A stretch of 64,000 nucleotides of DNA from Teratosphaeria epicoccoides (GCA_021401465.1 JADDMT010000102.1:1-64000), one strand, 5' to 3'; counted from the stretch's first letter, positions 11,931-24,951 are shown. Notes: generated from the sequence alone by a model not told the origin. Made by a program: numbers and translations.

Positions 11931-12784
11931 TAATAATTTGTTTTAGTGCTTTGTTGTTTTAGTTGATACGGGACATGCGTATAGGTCTAGGGTATTTAGT
12001 AATCTTAGTATTAAGTCGTTCTAAAGGGCTTATATAGTTTTTACTAGAGAGCTTGTTTATTAGCACATACTCTCTACTATCTACATTAACGGTAGCGTAT
12101 GAACTACAAGCATTACTAGCTACTTAAAAATCTAGCGTAGTAGCCATACTAATCTATATTGTCTTTCTAGTAATATTACATTGCTAGCAAGCTATCCTTA
12201 TATTGAATTTTGCACCCTAAGTAGGAGTACGGGCTATAGTTAATATAGCGCTAGCTACGATAAGCTTAATACGGCTACATGCTGCCGCTAGAATACTATC
12301 GGCAGTTTGTAACTACTAGCAGTTTGTAGCTTAGGAACCCCTTCTTAATAGGAGCTTACTCTTCTTAGCATCCCATGAAATTACAGGTAAGATGTTAACG
12401 CCCTTAAGCTGCATATTATGGCTTCAAGGTTACTAAGACAAGCAATTATTAACTGTCTGCAGGTATACTATAGCTTGATGCAAAAGGATCTTGCTCTTCT
12501 TAGCATCTTATGAAATTGCAGGTAAGATGTTAATGTCCTTAGGCTACACTTCGTAGTCTATTAGGCCCTTGTAGAGACTAAGCATATTAACCTCGCCATG
12601 AAGGTATACTCCTTAAACTAAAGCGGTAGTAGAAGGGATGCCGCTAATACTAGATGCCCTAGGTCTAGTGTACCTCGCCCTAGTAGTAGAGGCGTAGGTT
12701 GCGAATAGCATGACATTAGCATAATGTCTATCTATTACTATATATTACAACTATGTAGTAGATCCTCCGGCCCTGCCTTGATTC
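11931..12784. other. Intergenic region of P with a direct repeat
   Basis: No gene seen. A stretch of about 55 bases starting CTTCTTAGCATC at 12361 is repeated from 12496 (offset 135 bp), differing mainly by transitions. Both copies contain ATGAAATT(A/G)CAGGTAAGATGTTAA. Confidence 0.55.
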
Positions 12785-12961
12785 CGATGAATCTCATAAA
12801 GACTAGGAGGACGAGTTACTATGCAAGAAGGCTAAGGGCAACTCTAGTTAGCTGCTTAGCACCTTGTGCTATAATCTGACAAGGTACTAAGCAGCTAACT
12901 AGAGTTGCCCTTAGCCTTCTTGCATAGTAACTTGTCCTCCTAGTCTTCATGAGATTCATCG
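12785..12961. repeat. Near-perfect 83-bp inverted repeat (hairpin) in P
   Basis: Arms 12785-12867 and 12879-12961 are reverse complements with only a few mismatches, around an 11-nt spacer. The outer end is CGATGAATCTCAT/ATGAGATTCATCG. It is directly followed by the 94-bp tandem array. It resembles a foldback insertion or a structural element of P. Confidence 0.9.
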
Positions 12962-13020
12962 ATACTATGCGCTCTATTAGTTAAGGCTAGAGCTAGCGAC
13001 AGACCGCATAAACTATCTAC

Positions 13021-13350
13021 CCTAGCCGCATTCGAAAGTGCTAGTAGTATACCTATAGTACCTTACTCTACCTGCTGTCGCTAGATCCGCGAGATAGGGT
13101 AATAGCACACTCGACCTAGCCGCGACTAAAAGTGCTAGTAGTATACCCGTAGTATCTCCTTCTATCTGCTGTTACTAGATCCGCCAGATAGGGCGACAGT
13201 ACACTCGGCCTAGCCGCGACTAAAAGTGCTAGTAGTATACCCGTAGCATCTCCTTCTATCTGCTGCTAGTATTTCCGCGAGATAGGGTAACAGCATACTT
13301 GACCTGACCGCGATCAAAAGTGCTAGTAGTATACCTATAGCACTACAAGG
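13021..13350. repeat. 94-bp tandem repeats, about 3.5 copies
   Basis: Units begin with CCTAGCCGC or CCTGACCGC at 13021, 13115, 13209 and 13303, a period of exactly 94 bp. Each holds GTGCTAGTAGTATACC and most include CCGCGAGATAGGG. They lie 3' of the transposase gene next to the hairpin. Iterated binding sites are a possible role. Confidence 0.85.
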
Positions 13351-13599
13351 CGTCTCTTGTGATTTACTACTAGTAGTTTTATTATAACGTCCGCAGGTCT
13401 AGGGCTAGCATTTAACCTACTAGTAGTATGCTTCTAGTACCCTCGACTACTTCTTACGTACATCTAGCATCCTAACCCTCGCTCTTATTCTTCTAGTTAG
13501 TCAAACTAGTAGCGCTAGTTATAGAAGTATTGCTTACGCTAAGGCTTGTAGCGTGCTACCTTTATCGAGCTTACTAGTATAGTATTCGTTATGCATGTC

Positions 13600-16411
13600 A
13601 TAATCGTTTGCGTTTGTTTCTCCTTAATTAGTCCTAAGTAGAGCTACTAGCGACGCTACGCTTAAGCGATAGCGGCCCTTTCTTGCTAGTAGCCGTAATA
13701 TTACGCTCCTTAGCTATATTTAGGCAATGTAGCTTATATTTAGTTGCTACCTTAGACTCTTGTTCCTCCTAGTCTACATTATATATAAAGTTGTAGGTCT
13801 TAAAGTTAGCAGTGTTGTTAATGTACATGTCACATTAGCTAGAGGTGTTATATTCGTCCGTTAGCATAACATAGATGCTATAGTAGATGCTAGTAAGCCC
13901 GTAGATGTAGCGACCTTGCAGAGTACCTTCCTATAGGCTAGAACGCATTACTATGATTACTATTATGCTATGAACATCGTCTGCTCTTCTAGCTAGATCC
14001 TTCGGCTAGAACAGGTCTACAAACATACCTATGTAGGTTAGATGTTTATTATGTGCTAGTATTATGTAGTTGTAGCCGTCTACTATGACGCGCAATTTCT
14101 TGTCTTAGAAGGTTACAACATATAACAGGCAAGCAGGCAGCCGGCCCTCGAAGGCAACTACTAGGTCGATTTGTCTATTAACGCTAGTAGTCTCGTCTGT
14201 AACTAGTAGCACTTTGTACTCCTAGACCTAGAGCTAGTCGTTACAGCGATTATCCTAGATTCCTTGCTAGTTTAGTGTACATCTAACGACGTCTAGCTTA
14301 GTTGCAGATAGATCGTCAGGATCCTTATAATGCATCTTCTAGCACTATACACTAGCATAGAAAGATACCTCTAAATCGTCGACCTAATCTAGTCTTCCCT
14401 TAGTCCTGTTAGGATTAAGACGTATTGTATTTAACGTCGATGTTATATTAGACGATACCTAGTACTCTCTAACAAACACTATAGTAGCATGACAGAAGTA
14501 AGGCCCTACCTCTAGCCCTATATGTGCTACTACATTACTAACTATCCTCTATATGTCTCTACCTAGTAACGATTAGCTAGATCTTAGCCTTCGCTAGCTA
14601 AGGAAGGCTTTGACATCCTTCTACTCTAACGGCTAAGGCACTTTGCGCTCCTAAGCCTCTTGACGTTCGGCCTTAGTCTGCTGCTAGAACGTTAGGCTAG
14701 TATCAAAGAATGTAAGCATAGTAATCTTTCGCTAGAAGTACTCCATAATTTAGTCCTCCTATCTGTTCTTTTTGTTAGTTAATTTGAATAGCTTCTTAAT
14801 GTATTTAACATGCTTATGTTCGAAGTAGCTAGTATTAAGGTCTAGCGCGTTGCTAAAGAGCCGTATCATGTCTACGTAGTATGTAAGGGCATAAAACTTA
14901 GGAAAATTGAAGTGCCCTTATAGTTTACACACATTGTCTACTATCTTAGGCTCCTCTGCTCGCTCTGTCTACGCTTTGTTCTTTCTTAGCTCTCCTTTGC
15001 TTATACGGTACTCCCTAAACTCTTCTTTATACTAGTTACATTAGAATAGGGCGAAGACTATAAACTAGAGCGTTTCGCTATCATGTAAAGGATATTACAC
15101 TAACTAAGAGAAGTCTACTATCGCCCGCAAGAACTAGATAGCGCTATGTGCCTTAGCCTCTTCTAATAGTAGCATGAAGACTAGGAGCAACTATCGTAGT
15201 ATACTCTTCTGTTCCTAGCCTGTCTATTAGCTTACCGCGGACATTTGGCTAAACACCTAGAGGTTCCTAAATGTAGGCACTACCGTAAAACAACGGTTAA
15301 TAATGACATCTAGTTAATAATCTACGATAGTCTTGCCTTTGTTACTCTTTCTTGCTACTTTATGCTAACCCTCGGCTTATAGGAGTACTACTCTAGCTCG
15401 CTTTAAAGACAGAGGCAGTCGACTCTTAAGCAAATCTCGCGTCTAATCCATGACATACATTAATACACCCTTGAAGAGTTAGTAGAGCATGTCTACTATT
15501 AGTATCTTGTAGATATTTAGGCTAGGGTACCTAAATGCGAAGTTTAGTAGGTTATGCATGTAGCTACCCTAGTCCTTCTTCGCCGCTCGCTAGAGCATGA
15601 TTTGTATTTACATGTCCTTGTATGTCCGCTATAGCGTAACTGCTTTAAGGTCTTCGCGTTTTTCTAGATCGATTATACATATTGTGTAGTAGCAGTTATT
15701 CTTTATGCCTATGATTATTACCTGTTCTTAGTAGTCGCTTGCGTATACCGCGATATTTAGGAAACATTGCTATGTCTCGCTATCCGCATACAAGACGTTA
15801 AGGCCCTCGCCTACAGCGAGCTTAGTAATAGGGTCGAACATTATCTTCATGTAGCGATAGTATAGCTCGTCCCTAATGCTTCCTTTTCTGCCTTTAACTA
15901 CTAGTAGCATCGCTAGGAGCACGCTGCCTAGTTAATAGTTAGAGTTACGAAACGATCTAGGCAGGTTACTAATCGTCAAGTATACTAGCTATGCGATCAG
16001 GTTACCTTAATGATTAGTAACCTGTGTCTTGTCACTAGCAAGAATTAGTAGCACGATTGTCGCTCTGTCTATTCTAAGCTCTTTCTGTTTGTCCTACTAC
16101 TAGTCTGCAGAGGCTATGTCCTAATAGATCTACCTAGGTAGGTTATCTAGAGTCTTAAGGTAATAAGGCGCGTACACAAGATCATTCCTGAAACCCTTGT
16201 GCCCTATAAGAAAGCGTATAACGTCTTCGACTTTCTGGTGCCTTAGAGGCACTGTCTTAACACTAGAGGTCGACTATAGAGATTCTAATTCGATGTTCGT
16301 AATACTCTACTTTGCAATGAATAGTAGTTAGTAGGCACTTACTTCTTAGATCTTGTCCTTAAGCTCCTGTAGCGTCGTCGACTAATGTCCCCTCCTTGTA
16401 GGCAAGGACAT
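13600..16411 (-). pseudogene. Plavaka-like transposase
   Basis: A long minus-strand frame (about 930 codons) from ATG at complement 16409-16411, interrupted by TAG codons. In order: a three-Trp region now read as three consecutive TAG (near 16095), ASDKTQ (near 16030) with the following L-V-Y-L-T-I-S-N-L, MLYQLFKGV-type segment (near 15480), RCFTVVPTFRNLQVFSQ-like block (near 15280) and HFNFPKFYALTYYVDMIRL (near 14900). These match the order and wording of Plavaka transposases as I know them: xADKTQ, DxLHQLxKG, HFNFPKFHAMxHYV. They are DDE-type enzymes that cut and paste the element. The C-terminus (13.6-14.5 kb) is long and open. It should be inactive. Confidence 0.75.
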
Positions 16412-16479
16412 CGTCTGCTGATTAACTTTCGACTCTGTCGTTCGAGTCTAAGGAGATGTTCGAATCTGACGCGTATTTC

Positions 16480-17345
16480 TCGTCAGGTCTAAGATCTATA
16501 GTACTCTAATTAATGAAGTGCTAAAACTTCGCTACTATGTAGGTAGGAATATGCTAGGCATGACTACTATGACCTTTTAATGCCTTGCTACAGCCTATGT
16601 AGTATAGTATACGCTATGAAGCTATTGTCGACATAGTGTGTTACAAAGGCTATAGCGCTTATAGACGCGTCAATTACTATAAACACCTAGACCCTAAGCC
16701 CTTAGTTATGTTAATACTTACTATAAAGGTACGCGTGCTACGCGGGTAGCTAATTGCCGCTTGGACGGTTCATTATGTTAGCTAGCTATACGTGTGTAGG
16801 GTTAGTGTTTAGGTTAATAGAAGAATCGAGTGTTATTAGAGTATAGTAGTAAAGGAGGGCCTAAAGTAGACGAAAATAGATGTGCTAGTAGTATACTAGC
16901 AGCAGTTATTATTAGCTAACTCGTTCTGTTAATCGCAGGTAGTACGAGCGCGATTTTAGCTAGGAATCCCAAATTTTAAGTAGTTTCATATATAAATCTA
17001 AAGTGTATAGTATTCATATGCATGAAGTCATACCCTATATTACTAGCGGCTTAGATGTGTAGCGTAGACATAGTATGAGTACTACTAGTATACTACTAGC
17101 AGTCATTATCTGTCGATTGTAAGGGTTTAAAACGTATAGTAGCGATCTATAGGTTAGACCTTAACGTAGTAGCAGTAGACGTACTACTAGTATACTACTA
17201 GCATTTAGTAGTTGTCGAGTACATACGAATAGACAAGATGATTAGTATTATGCATATACTCTATTAGATGAGGCGCTTGTGTAGTCACTATCTAAAACGA
17301 TACTACTTGCGCACGACTACTAGCATTACTCTATTACAAGATTGT
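16480..17345. promoter_or_regulatory. Intergenic region of P rich in CTAGTAGTATAC palindromes
   Basis: Three palindromic sites at 16884-16900, 17081-17100 and 17181-17202 (ACTACTAGTATACTACTAGC type) lie upstream of the transposase start and downstream of the helicase gene. No coding frame was found. Promoter or transposase-binding function is inferred from position and repetition. Confidence 0.5.
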
Positions 17346-19649
17346 AGTTAAACCCTAATTAATCTGTCATCTCGCGCTAGCCTACGTAGCCCGCATAGTC
17401 CTATGCCTCTCTACTCGCCCTAATCCTTGCGCATGATATTAATGAAGTCGTTACTAGTCTGCTAACAGTTCATAGTCTATTCTCCGAATTAGCTCTATAG
17501 CGTAACCTAGTAAAATCTTATTACCTCTATGAATTACGCTAACTACATTAATCTAGTACGACTAACCCTGCTATAGGCTTGCCTAGTTAACTACTATTTA
17601 AAGTTGTTATCTAGTATCATGATAGCGTTAGTAGGTACAAGAGTTACGCTACTCTTAATTTTGTTCACAGTTAATATAAGCAACTAAGGGTCGTCTTAGT
17701 AGCCTTTAACAATAGGATTAGTAGTCACAAAGTCCTCTATAATCATGGCCTTATCTTTCGACCTGTAATCTAGCCTAATAAACCTAGCTATCTTGTTAAA
17801 TCTGCCTAGGATGTAACTATTCTCTACTACCTACTAGAGATACTAGTTAAAGTTAGTACCTGTTAGGCAAGGAAACAGTTAAAGATACTTACTAGCTTTA
17901 CTAACGCTACATTTATTAGCTTGTACGTAACTACGACGTGTTTGCGTGGCTTACTAAACACATTCGTCTAGCTCCTTACACTACGCAGGATCTCTAGGAG
18001 CTGTTACATCGCTAGCATTTAATAGATCTCATCTATGTAGTACTATACACGACTCTGCTTCCCCTGCTTTAGGATCTGCTCTACGGCTTAGCTAGAGTAC
18101 ATAGTATCTTTCTACTCGTCCTTGTTATATAACATTTTAGCCATAAGTTCTGCGTCGAGTCAGCACTACTTGTGTAGACAAGGAAACAAGCCTAGAACGC
18201 GCTAAACATGCACCTATGTAAAGAAGGATAGTAGCTTGTTCCCTTACCTTAATCCTTGTCGAACAAACTTGAGGTAATATGTTCGCAGACCTTAGTAGTT
18301 TGCCTAATTAGCGTTATCGTCGTCCTAATCTTTGACATTGCCATTACAAACGGGGCCCTAGCTGTCCTCCTAGAGGACCTTAGGGATTAGCGTGCTAATG
18401 TTAAATATAGCATAGGGTAGTATCTCTGTGCCTAGGTACCCCTTCTCGTTAACACTCTTCATAGGTTGCTAGATAAAGGAGTTACTATATGTGATCATAA
18501 ATGAATGTAGCTAAGGCGTAACAACATTAAGATGTAGTTACTACGACTTCTTAAGGGCTCTAAGCTCCGCCTCTAGATCGTCGTTCTTAGCCTCGTTAAA
18601 TGACCCGATCTTTTTCGCGACTAGATCTAACTAGTAGATAGCCTCTATTTTGCTAAGTAGACTAGAATCCTCTACGAACTTCTTAGTCTTAGGTTTAAAG
18701 TCCTTCCTCTACTACTATGCCTTACTAATAGCAAATCCCTTCTAGTTAGACTCCTTAGACATAGAAGCAGCGATTAGCTCGTGTTGTCCTCCTTCTTGCC
18801 TATCTTAAAGAATCGGCTAAACGCATACTACACGATTAGCCGCAGATCCCTGACGTGCCTATACGGAGTAGCGCTTAGGCTGACTACATATAGTTTACTA
18901 GGTAGTCTGGCGATGTTTAGCTAGGTAGTTTCTACACCTCTTGACTTGTAGAACTCATTAAATAGAACTAAGGACTAAATAGAGCGTAATAGTTTCACGG
19001 AAGATCTAGCTACCCTTTCCTTCTAATCCTATCGGCTAGCATTACGCTAAGCGATTAAACCGATGTACGACTTCTAGGTAATAATAGTCTATTTAGCGAG
19101 CTATAATCAGACTTTCTTATTAGTGCTTAATGTAGTCAAGAGTTTGTATACTATTAGCTTGAAGTTGTCTTTGTCCTATAACGCTAGTTCTTCCTTAGAC
19201 AGACAGGCTTCTAGTGTATCACGTTTTAGCTAGTCCTCGTCGCGAACAGCCTTAGCCTAACTGTTATAGACACTAAAATCCTCTAGTGCCTGCTTGAATG
19301 TATCAGATTATGTGACTACAATTTTAATGAAGCCCTTCTTAAGGAACATTTTGCGGTCGTTAATCTACTACTTAATGACAGGCGTGACGACAAGAGTAAG
19401 CCCTAGCCTGACGCAAGGCTTGCCTCCTACTAGCTAGGTAAGGTTGCCATATAGGTTAGTGTCTAGGTCTATAAGTGCCTGTAGCTTATTACTGTCTAAT
19501 TCGTCCTATACCTTGTAGTCTGTAACGTTAGGATAGTAGTACTATGCATGCTTCTAACTATAGATAACATCCTAACCTACACAAGTCTTCCTAAACCCTA
19601 TAGTAGTAGTAATAACGACTAGCGGCAAACCCCTTACTAGACGCTACAT
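17345..19649 (-). pseudogene. SF2/SNF2-like helicase gene in P
   Basis: Minus-strand frame from ATG at complement 19647-19649. Very near the N-terminus is RGLPLVVITTTIGFRKTC, a Walker A region (GFGKT altered to GFRKT, a G>A change). Further on are LTLVVTPVIK (motif Ia region), LVLFNEFYKSRG (motif II, DEFH-like with D>N) and YVVSLSATPYRHV (motif III, SAT). The order and spacing fit superfamily 2 helicases of the SNF2/DEAD type. Downstream the frame shifts and becomes hard to follow after about 18.6 kb. RIP hit both ATP-binding and hydrolysis motifs, so the product is dead. Two 60-bp repeats abut the start codon. Confidence 0.6.
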
Positions 19650-19650
19650 G

Positions 19651-19770
19651 ATATGCCTGACATATAGGCGTAAGCCGCAGGCTTGGCGTCACGTGACCTT
19701 GCGGATATTAAGATGCCAGACGTATAGGTGCTAGCTACAGGCTTGGCGTCATGTGACCTCGCGGATATTT
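19651..19770 (-). promoter_or_regulatory. Two 60-bp tandem repeats with a CACGTG palindrome, upstream of the helicase
   Basis: 19651-19710 and 19711-19770 are direct copies with mainly transition differences. Each carries CAGGCTTGGCGTCA(C/T)GTGACC; the first has the perfect palindrome GTCACGTGAC (19688-19697), an E-box core. The repeats immediately precede the minus-strand start codon, so a promoter role is plausible. Confidence 0.6.
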
Positions 19771-19899
19771 CTTAGGTTGCAATGTGTGTGCATATGTAGC
19801 TAACTATAATCAGCCCTATTACAGGACTAATTACTAAGCCTTTTAGCCATGTAGGGTAGTAGTAAAAGGTCGGCATACCTTCCCTATTACTATAAGGCC

Positions 19900-22178
19900 T
19901 AGGTAGAGTTTAAGAACTATAGTGCCTATTAGGGAAACTTCATCGACTAATCCTTGCTCTTTACACTTGACTTAGGATGCTACTCGTTAGGATCGAAGCG
20001 ATTATACGTACAGGCCGCTTTCTACATGTCATCTAACAAGTAAAGGTCTTCTATAGTCTCGTCCTAGTCGCTACTAGGAATCCCTGTAGCGCGACTAAGC
20101 TATAGAGAATGCCTCTAATTACTACTAATCGTGATACTCGGGCTTTTAGGTATATCCTCTTGTTCGGGGTTATTCGCAGGATTCTATATGACTATGTCTA
20201 GATAGGCTGTCTACTACTTAACTAACGTAATAGCGATATTAGCGCCCTCTAGTAACTCCTAAGGAGAGGTAGCATGCTACTAAGTAGAGGTAGGCATGTA
20301 AGAGTATGATTTAGGCAGAGGCTTAGTAGTAGCGCTAGGATCTACTACTGCTATACTACTAGCAACCTCGCTAGTCTTACTATACTCCTCCTGTTAAAGA
20401 CATTACACTATCTACGTGTCTGTTTTAGCGATTATGTTAGATTCGAAGCTAACATAGCGTGATTAGTTCTCGACAGCTAGATCATATATGTCTAGCTTAA
20501 ATTCGCGCGTAGTAGGCAGAGCGCTATAACCTGCGAAACGTTAGTATCTAACTACAGGTTAATCGTTACACAAACGCATGTCTGTAACAGGGCGTAATCG
20601 ACCGCATAAGTCTGTCGTTACCCTCGTACTTAGCCGTGAAGACCGCGATTAGATAAGCGCTACTATAATCAGGCATAGCCGCATGTAATTACCTTAACGC
20701 GCTAATTAACATGACGTCTGATTCCCTCTCACGCTACTATGACAAATCTCTAGTTACTGTAAACTAGTAGCAAGAACAGTGTTTGTTAGTTGTCTATTAT
20801 TCTGCGACAATGCGGGGTTCAAGACAGTTAGAGTTTAAATTCCGCATCAGGCTAATTTTGAGAGGCACCGCATTTAGAAGCAGCCTTAACTAGTCCTTAG
20901 TGTAGCCGACTATATACAGGTAGATGCTAACTTCAAGGAAAGATAGTTTCTAGACATGCTCTATGTCGCGCATTTCTACATCTTGATCTAACTAACTAGC
21001 ATTAGTGCTAGCCTTCAAGAACGCGAACTCCTTAAACATCTTGTTTATTGTCTATGCTAAAGCCTACGAGTCATGCGAAAAAGTATGCTTTAATCCTACT
21101 AATTTAGTCGATAGTATAACAGAGTACGTATTAGCCGCCGCGCCTAGAGCGACAGAGCCCTCCTTAGTATAGTCTTTTTTCTTTTTCACTATGTCTTTAG
21201 CTACGCTAGCAATTTACTACTATAATGCTAACTAAAACTTGCTCTTGTTAACTTCTGCGGGCAGCTAATCGTAGTCGCTATTAAGACTAGGGATATACTA
21301 CGCCTCTAACAAGCGATCATGTTTGCCCTTAAACAACTTAGCAACCTTAGGATCTTTATCATTACGTAGCCTATCTTCTAGTTTCTTTAGGTTTGCGGAT
21401 AGAGGGTTTTAGTATCTAAACTAACGCGGGATACAGGGCTAGCTTTCTCTGTCCTTGTCGATTAATTCCTCTACCCTTAACACGTTTTAAATGATATTAC
21501 TCGCGTCCTAAGTGTCTTGAGAGTCCCATCTAAAATACGACAGAGCGAAATTGCCTGCCTGTACTATGAAATCCGTTTAGACTAGGCGGTGTTTAAGCTG
21601 CTCTTTCGTCTAGGTCTTAGGTCTCTACTAGTTAGCTTATTAGCGCTTTTAAGAGACCATTAAAGCGACTATACGACTAATCACAGCCGAATCGTGAAGG
21701 TAGAACTAGTAGTGTTAATATTAGCATAGTACTAGTATGCGATTATCTGTCCTATAGTCATGAACGTTAATCTGTTTGTTTATTTAGTAGGGTCGATAGT
21801 GCGGATAGTAACTAAGCGGCTAGGAGGCACCTACAAGTAACAAGTAGTGCCGCTAAACTGCCTCTTAATTGCTAGTAGTATACTAATAGTAGTTACGTAC
21901 GTGCAGGGATTCTCTGTAAGGTACTACTAATAAGCCTGATTAGCGGAAGCGCTAGGGAGCGGCTTTAGTACTTACCCTATGTAGCTAGCCTAATTAAATG
22001 ACAGCATGCTAGTAGCATGTAGTAGGCGTACTGCTGTTATTTCATAACTGTAGGTTAAGCGGACACATCCGGAAGTATGCGAGGCATACGCGTAGAAGCG
22101 TAGCTTCGCCCTTGCGACAGCGGCGCTAGAGCTTGTTAGTAAGGATGTCGAAGTAATGTTAAAAGGATTAGATAGCAA
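19900..22178 (-). pseudogene. Unrecognised large ORF of P (minus strand)
   Basis: A minus-strand frame with RIP-type stops is clearest at 20700-21620, for example KDPKVAKLFKGKHDRLLEA, KDIVKKKKDYTKEGSVALGA and MRDIEHVQK-like text (Q read as TAG). It is charged and helix-rich with a Lys-rich patch. A separate intact stretch lies at 21990-22178. No domain recognised. It is parallel to the helicase and transposase and could be part of the transposition machinery or cargo. Confidence 0.4.
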
Positions 22179-22369
22179 AGGCGATTTTTTTATAGTAGTA
22201 ATGCAGGTAACAGTATCATGAGGACTATATTATCTGACGTTTGCTACTAGTTATTACATGTGTAACACTATCATTAATTAATGATAATAGTAGTGAAAAC
22301 AGAACAGGCGAAGTAAAGACAGCTATAGCTCCTAAGATACCTATCCGTAGCACCTAACTAAAGCTAGGT

Positions 22370-23010
22370 AGCAATTACCCTGTACTTAGACGAAAAGGTC
22401 TTCTTTAGGGAGCTCTTCTGTTACTAAGTCCCTATTTGTGTGTAATTGCCTACATATTACGAGGCGATTATAATCGACTAGGTAGGAATACTCCTAGAGG
22501 TACACTATAGTGACTTAGTCCTCATCTATAGCGGATACGGGATTCGCGGCCTTGTTGTCGCGATACTTAGCCTAGAACCTTAGCCCTAAATATCTCTTAG
22601 ATACTAAATACAGCCTTAGCGAGTTACGAAACTTGAATACTAATGCTCTTATGTAGGCGCTAGCTTATTAAGTAATAATCATGAACAGCTTATGTTTGTA
22701 CATATCTACTACTACTCTCCTGACTCTTAAGAGCGGTGTATTGACGAGACAGGGATGCCGGAATAGAGCCGTCTACGATAACCCTTCTTGAGGCCCGACA
22801 TACGATGCATTCTTAGCTAGTAGAGGAAGCGAAACTTGACGTGCTTTAGGCCTATATCTTAGGTCGATTAATAGGATCCTTTGAAATGCTTGATTAGCTA
22901 TAGCACTAGTTATTACTAACACATGCCTAGTTAGCTATAGCACGAACGTGTTCTTTGACACTACTAAGTCGTCATCTATGAGGAGAACCCTATAATAGCG
23001 ACAAGGGCAG
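22370..23010 (-). pseudogene. Unrecognised ORF of P (minus strand, about 200 codons)
   Basis: One frame reads with few stops: NTFVLWLTRHVLVITSAI, then KARQVSLPLLARNASYVGP, VVVDMYKHKLFMIIT and a C-terminal ELPKEDLFV. Basic, no motif recognised. It shares the orientation of the neighbouring large ORF. Confidence 0.35.
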
Positions 23011-24951
23011 CTTGTAGTTTAGGCAAGGATATAGCTTCTACTAATCCTCTTGCCTTACGCGCATAGGCTTAAGTATCCTGTTCCTATATACATGTCTTAA
23101 GTGCTATAATCATTAGGACCCTAGCGTCTAGATTATGCCTACTACAGATAGTGTCGTAGCAGACTAGAAGATAGACAAAGCGGCGTCGCATATACGACGG
23201 CTACGGCTATAGCAATAAGGTACGAAAAGCGCGGAAGAGTCCGCCGCATTTTTTATCTGAAGTTAGCTAAGGGACTAACAAGTATAAACAACGCGTGTTT
23301 CAAGTAATCCTGATATCTGTAATTTAAATAGACATGATATAGGCATAGTCCGAACGATGAGTGTGCGTGTTTCCTTGACAAGAACCTCTAAGACCTAGCG
23401 TAGCATGATTTACAAACCTAAGGCGCTATAGTAGTAGAGTATAGGCATAATTAAAGCAGGCCTTATACTTCGACATGATAATTACCTACGCCTACATACT
23501 ACGTTAGAAGAACAGATAGAGCAGCTTAGCCTACTTGGCTAAGTTACGTAGTTAATAGTAGCAAAGGAGCGTATGTTCTAGGAAACGAGCGCCTTCTTTA
23601 GTAGTAGCAGGGAATTATAACTCGAATTCCTAGTAATAGTAGAGGCGTTAAAGGCACGAGTAAGGGAGGTTAGTTTTTAGCATCTACTATACAAGATATC
23701 GTTAAACTATCGGCGGCAGACAGTCTAGAAGTCAACAATTACCTAGGGTTAACATAAAAGTAGTACGGCTATTATAGTTTAAACGCGGCTCGAAGGCCTT
23801 TAGAATAATACGTACAGGATATTCTCTCGCATGTAGAACTACCCTTACTACTATATACGCAGGATCTACTACAGAGCAACTACCTCTAATGTAACACTAC
23901 TTAGGCTTATATCTTATAGTTACCCTCTATTAGGTGCCGAATTGTAAGCGCGTAGGCTTGTCACTAGACCTTCTAGCGTAAGCACTCTTAAAGCAAGATG
24001 TCAGAACTCTGCGACAGAGACTATAGGCATGCCTACTTCGACTACGCTTTTAGGCTCTATCTTGACAGGGACTACGTGTAGGCATCTATAGGCGCGCGAG
24101 CACATGCGGGCGCTTAAACTAACGCGAGTTAGAGTATGTATATAGGGCTTAACTCGCTGTTAGTAGAGATAAGGTCGGCGTGCCTACGTCAATATTAACG
24201 TAGACAGTCGTTATACTAGTCCTATTAATTAAGAAGATAGTCTTATGCGCGGATCTTACGCTAGTTAATGTCTAAGATGCTACGGCTAGGGATAGGTGTC
24301 AGCTAGCCTAAGGGATTATCTACATTACTCTCGGAGACTACTAACAGTTATATGGGGTATAGGATCGTCAGATAGAGACTAGAGAATAGGGTAGGCTCTT
24401 AATAGGTACACTGCTACTTGTGTCTAGTATATCGACTAAGGACTGTCAACTTGGCTTTTTAGTGTATAGATCGCGTAGAATGCTAGTATACCCATCGATG
24501 TGTTTTACACACGACTAGTGCTTTTAGCAGGCGCTTCGTAGTAGTAGTAGTCTAGCTGTATTATACAGGAGGACATGCTGTATAGCGCGGATGTTTCGTG
24601 GTACCTATACTAGCTATAAATGAAGAATTAATGCTAACCGAGGCTAGTTCTACTAGCGGTATTTTAATAGCATACCGCTAGCAAGCTAAAAGTACCGCCG
24701 CTGTAGTTTTAGGGGTAGCCGAATTTAGATGACACTTGCGTGTTACAAGATACTATAAACATTACGTCCTCTCTTTCTTCTGCATTAATAGATTCTACGT
24801 AGCTACATTAGACGGTAACTCGTAGTATGTGCATATTTACATGCTATATATTATCCTTTACTAACATGCTACTAGACCTACACGACTAAGAAGGATATAC
24901 CGCGCTCTGTTCTCTACTAATCCTTTAAGTCGCGTCCTTCTTTAATTATGC
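23011..24951. other. Unresolved part of P
   Basis: About 1.9 kb between oppositely oriented genes. Open stretches exist on both strands but none could be followed or recognised. It probably includes the promoter of the plus-strand gene at 24952. Confidence 0.4.

Noticed and set aside
13021..13350. CRISPR-like array
   Set aside because: Whole 94-bp units repeat with no unique spacers, in a fungal transposon; it is a tandem repeat.
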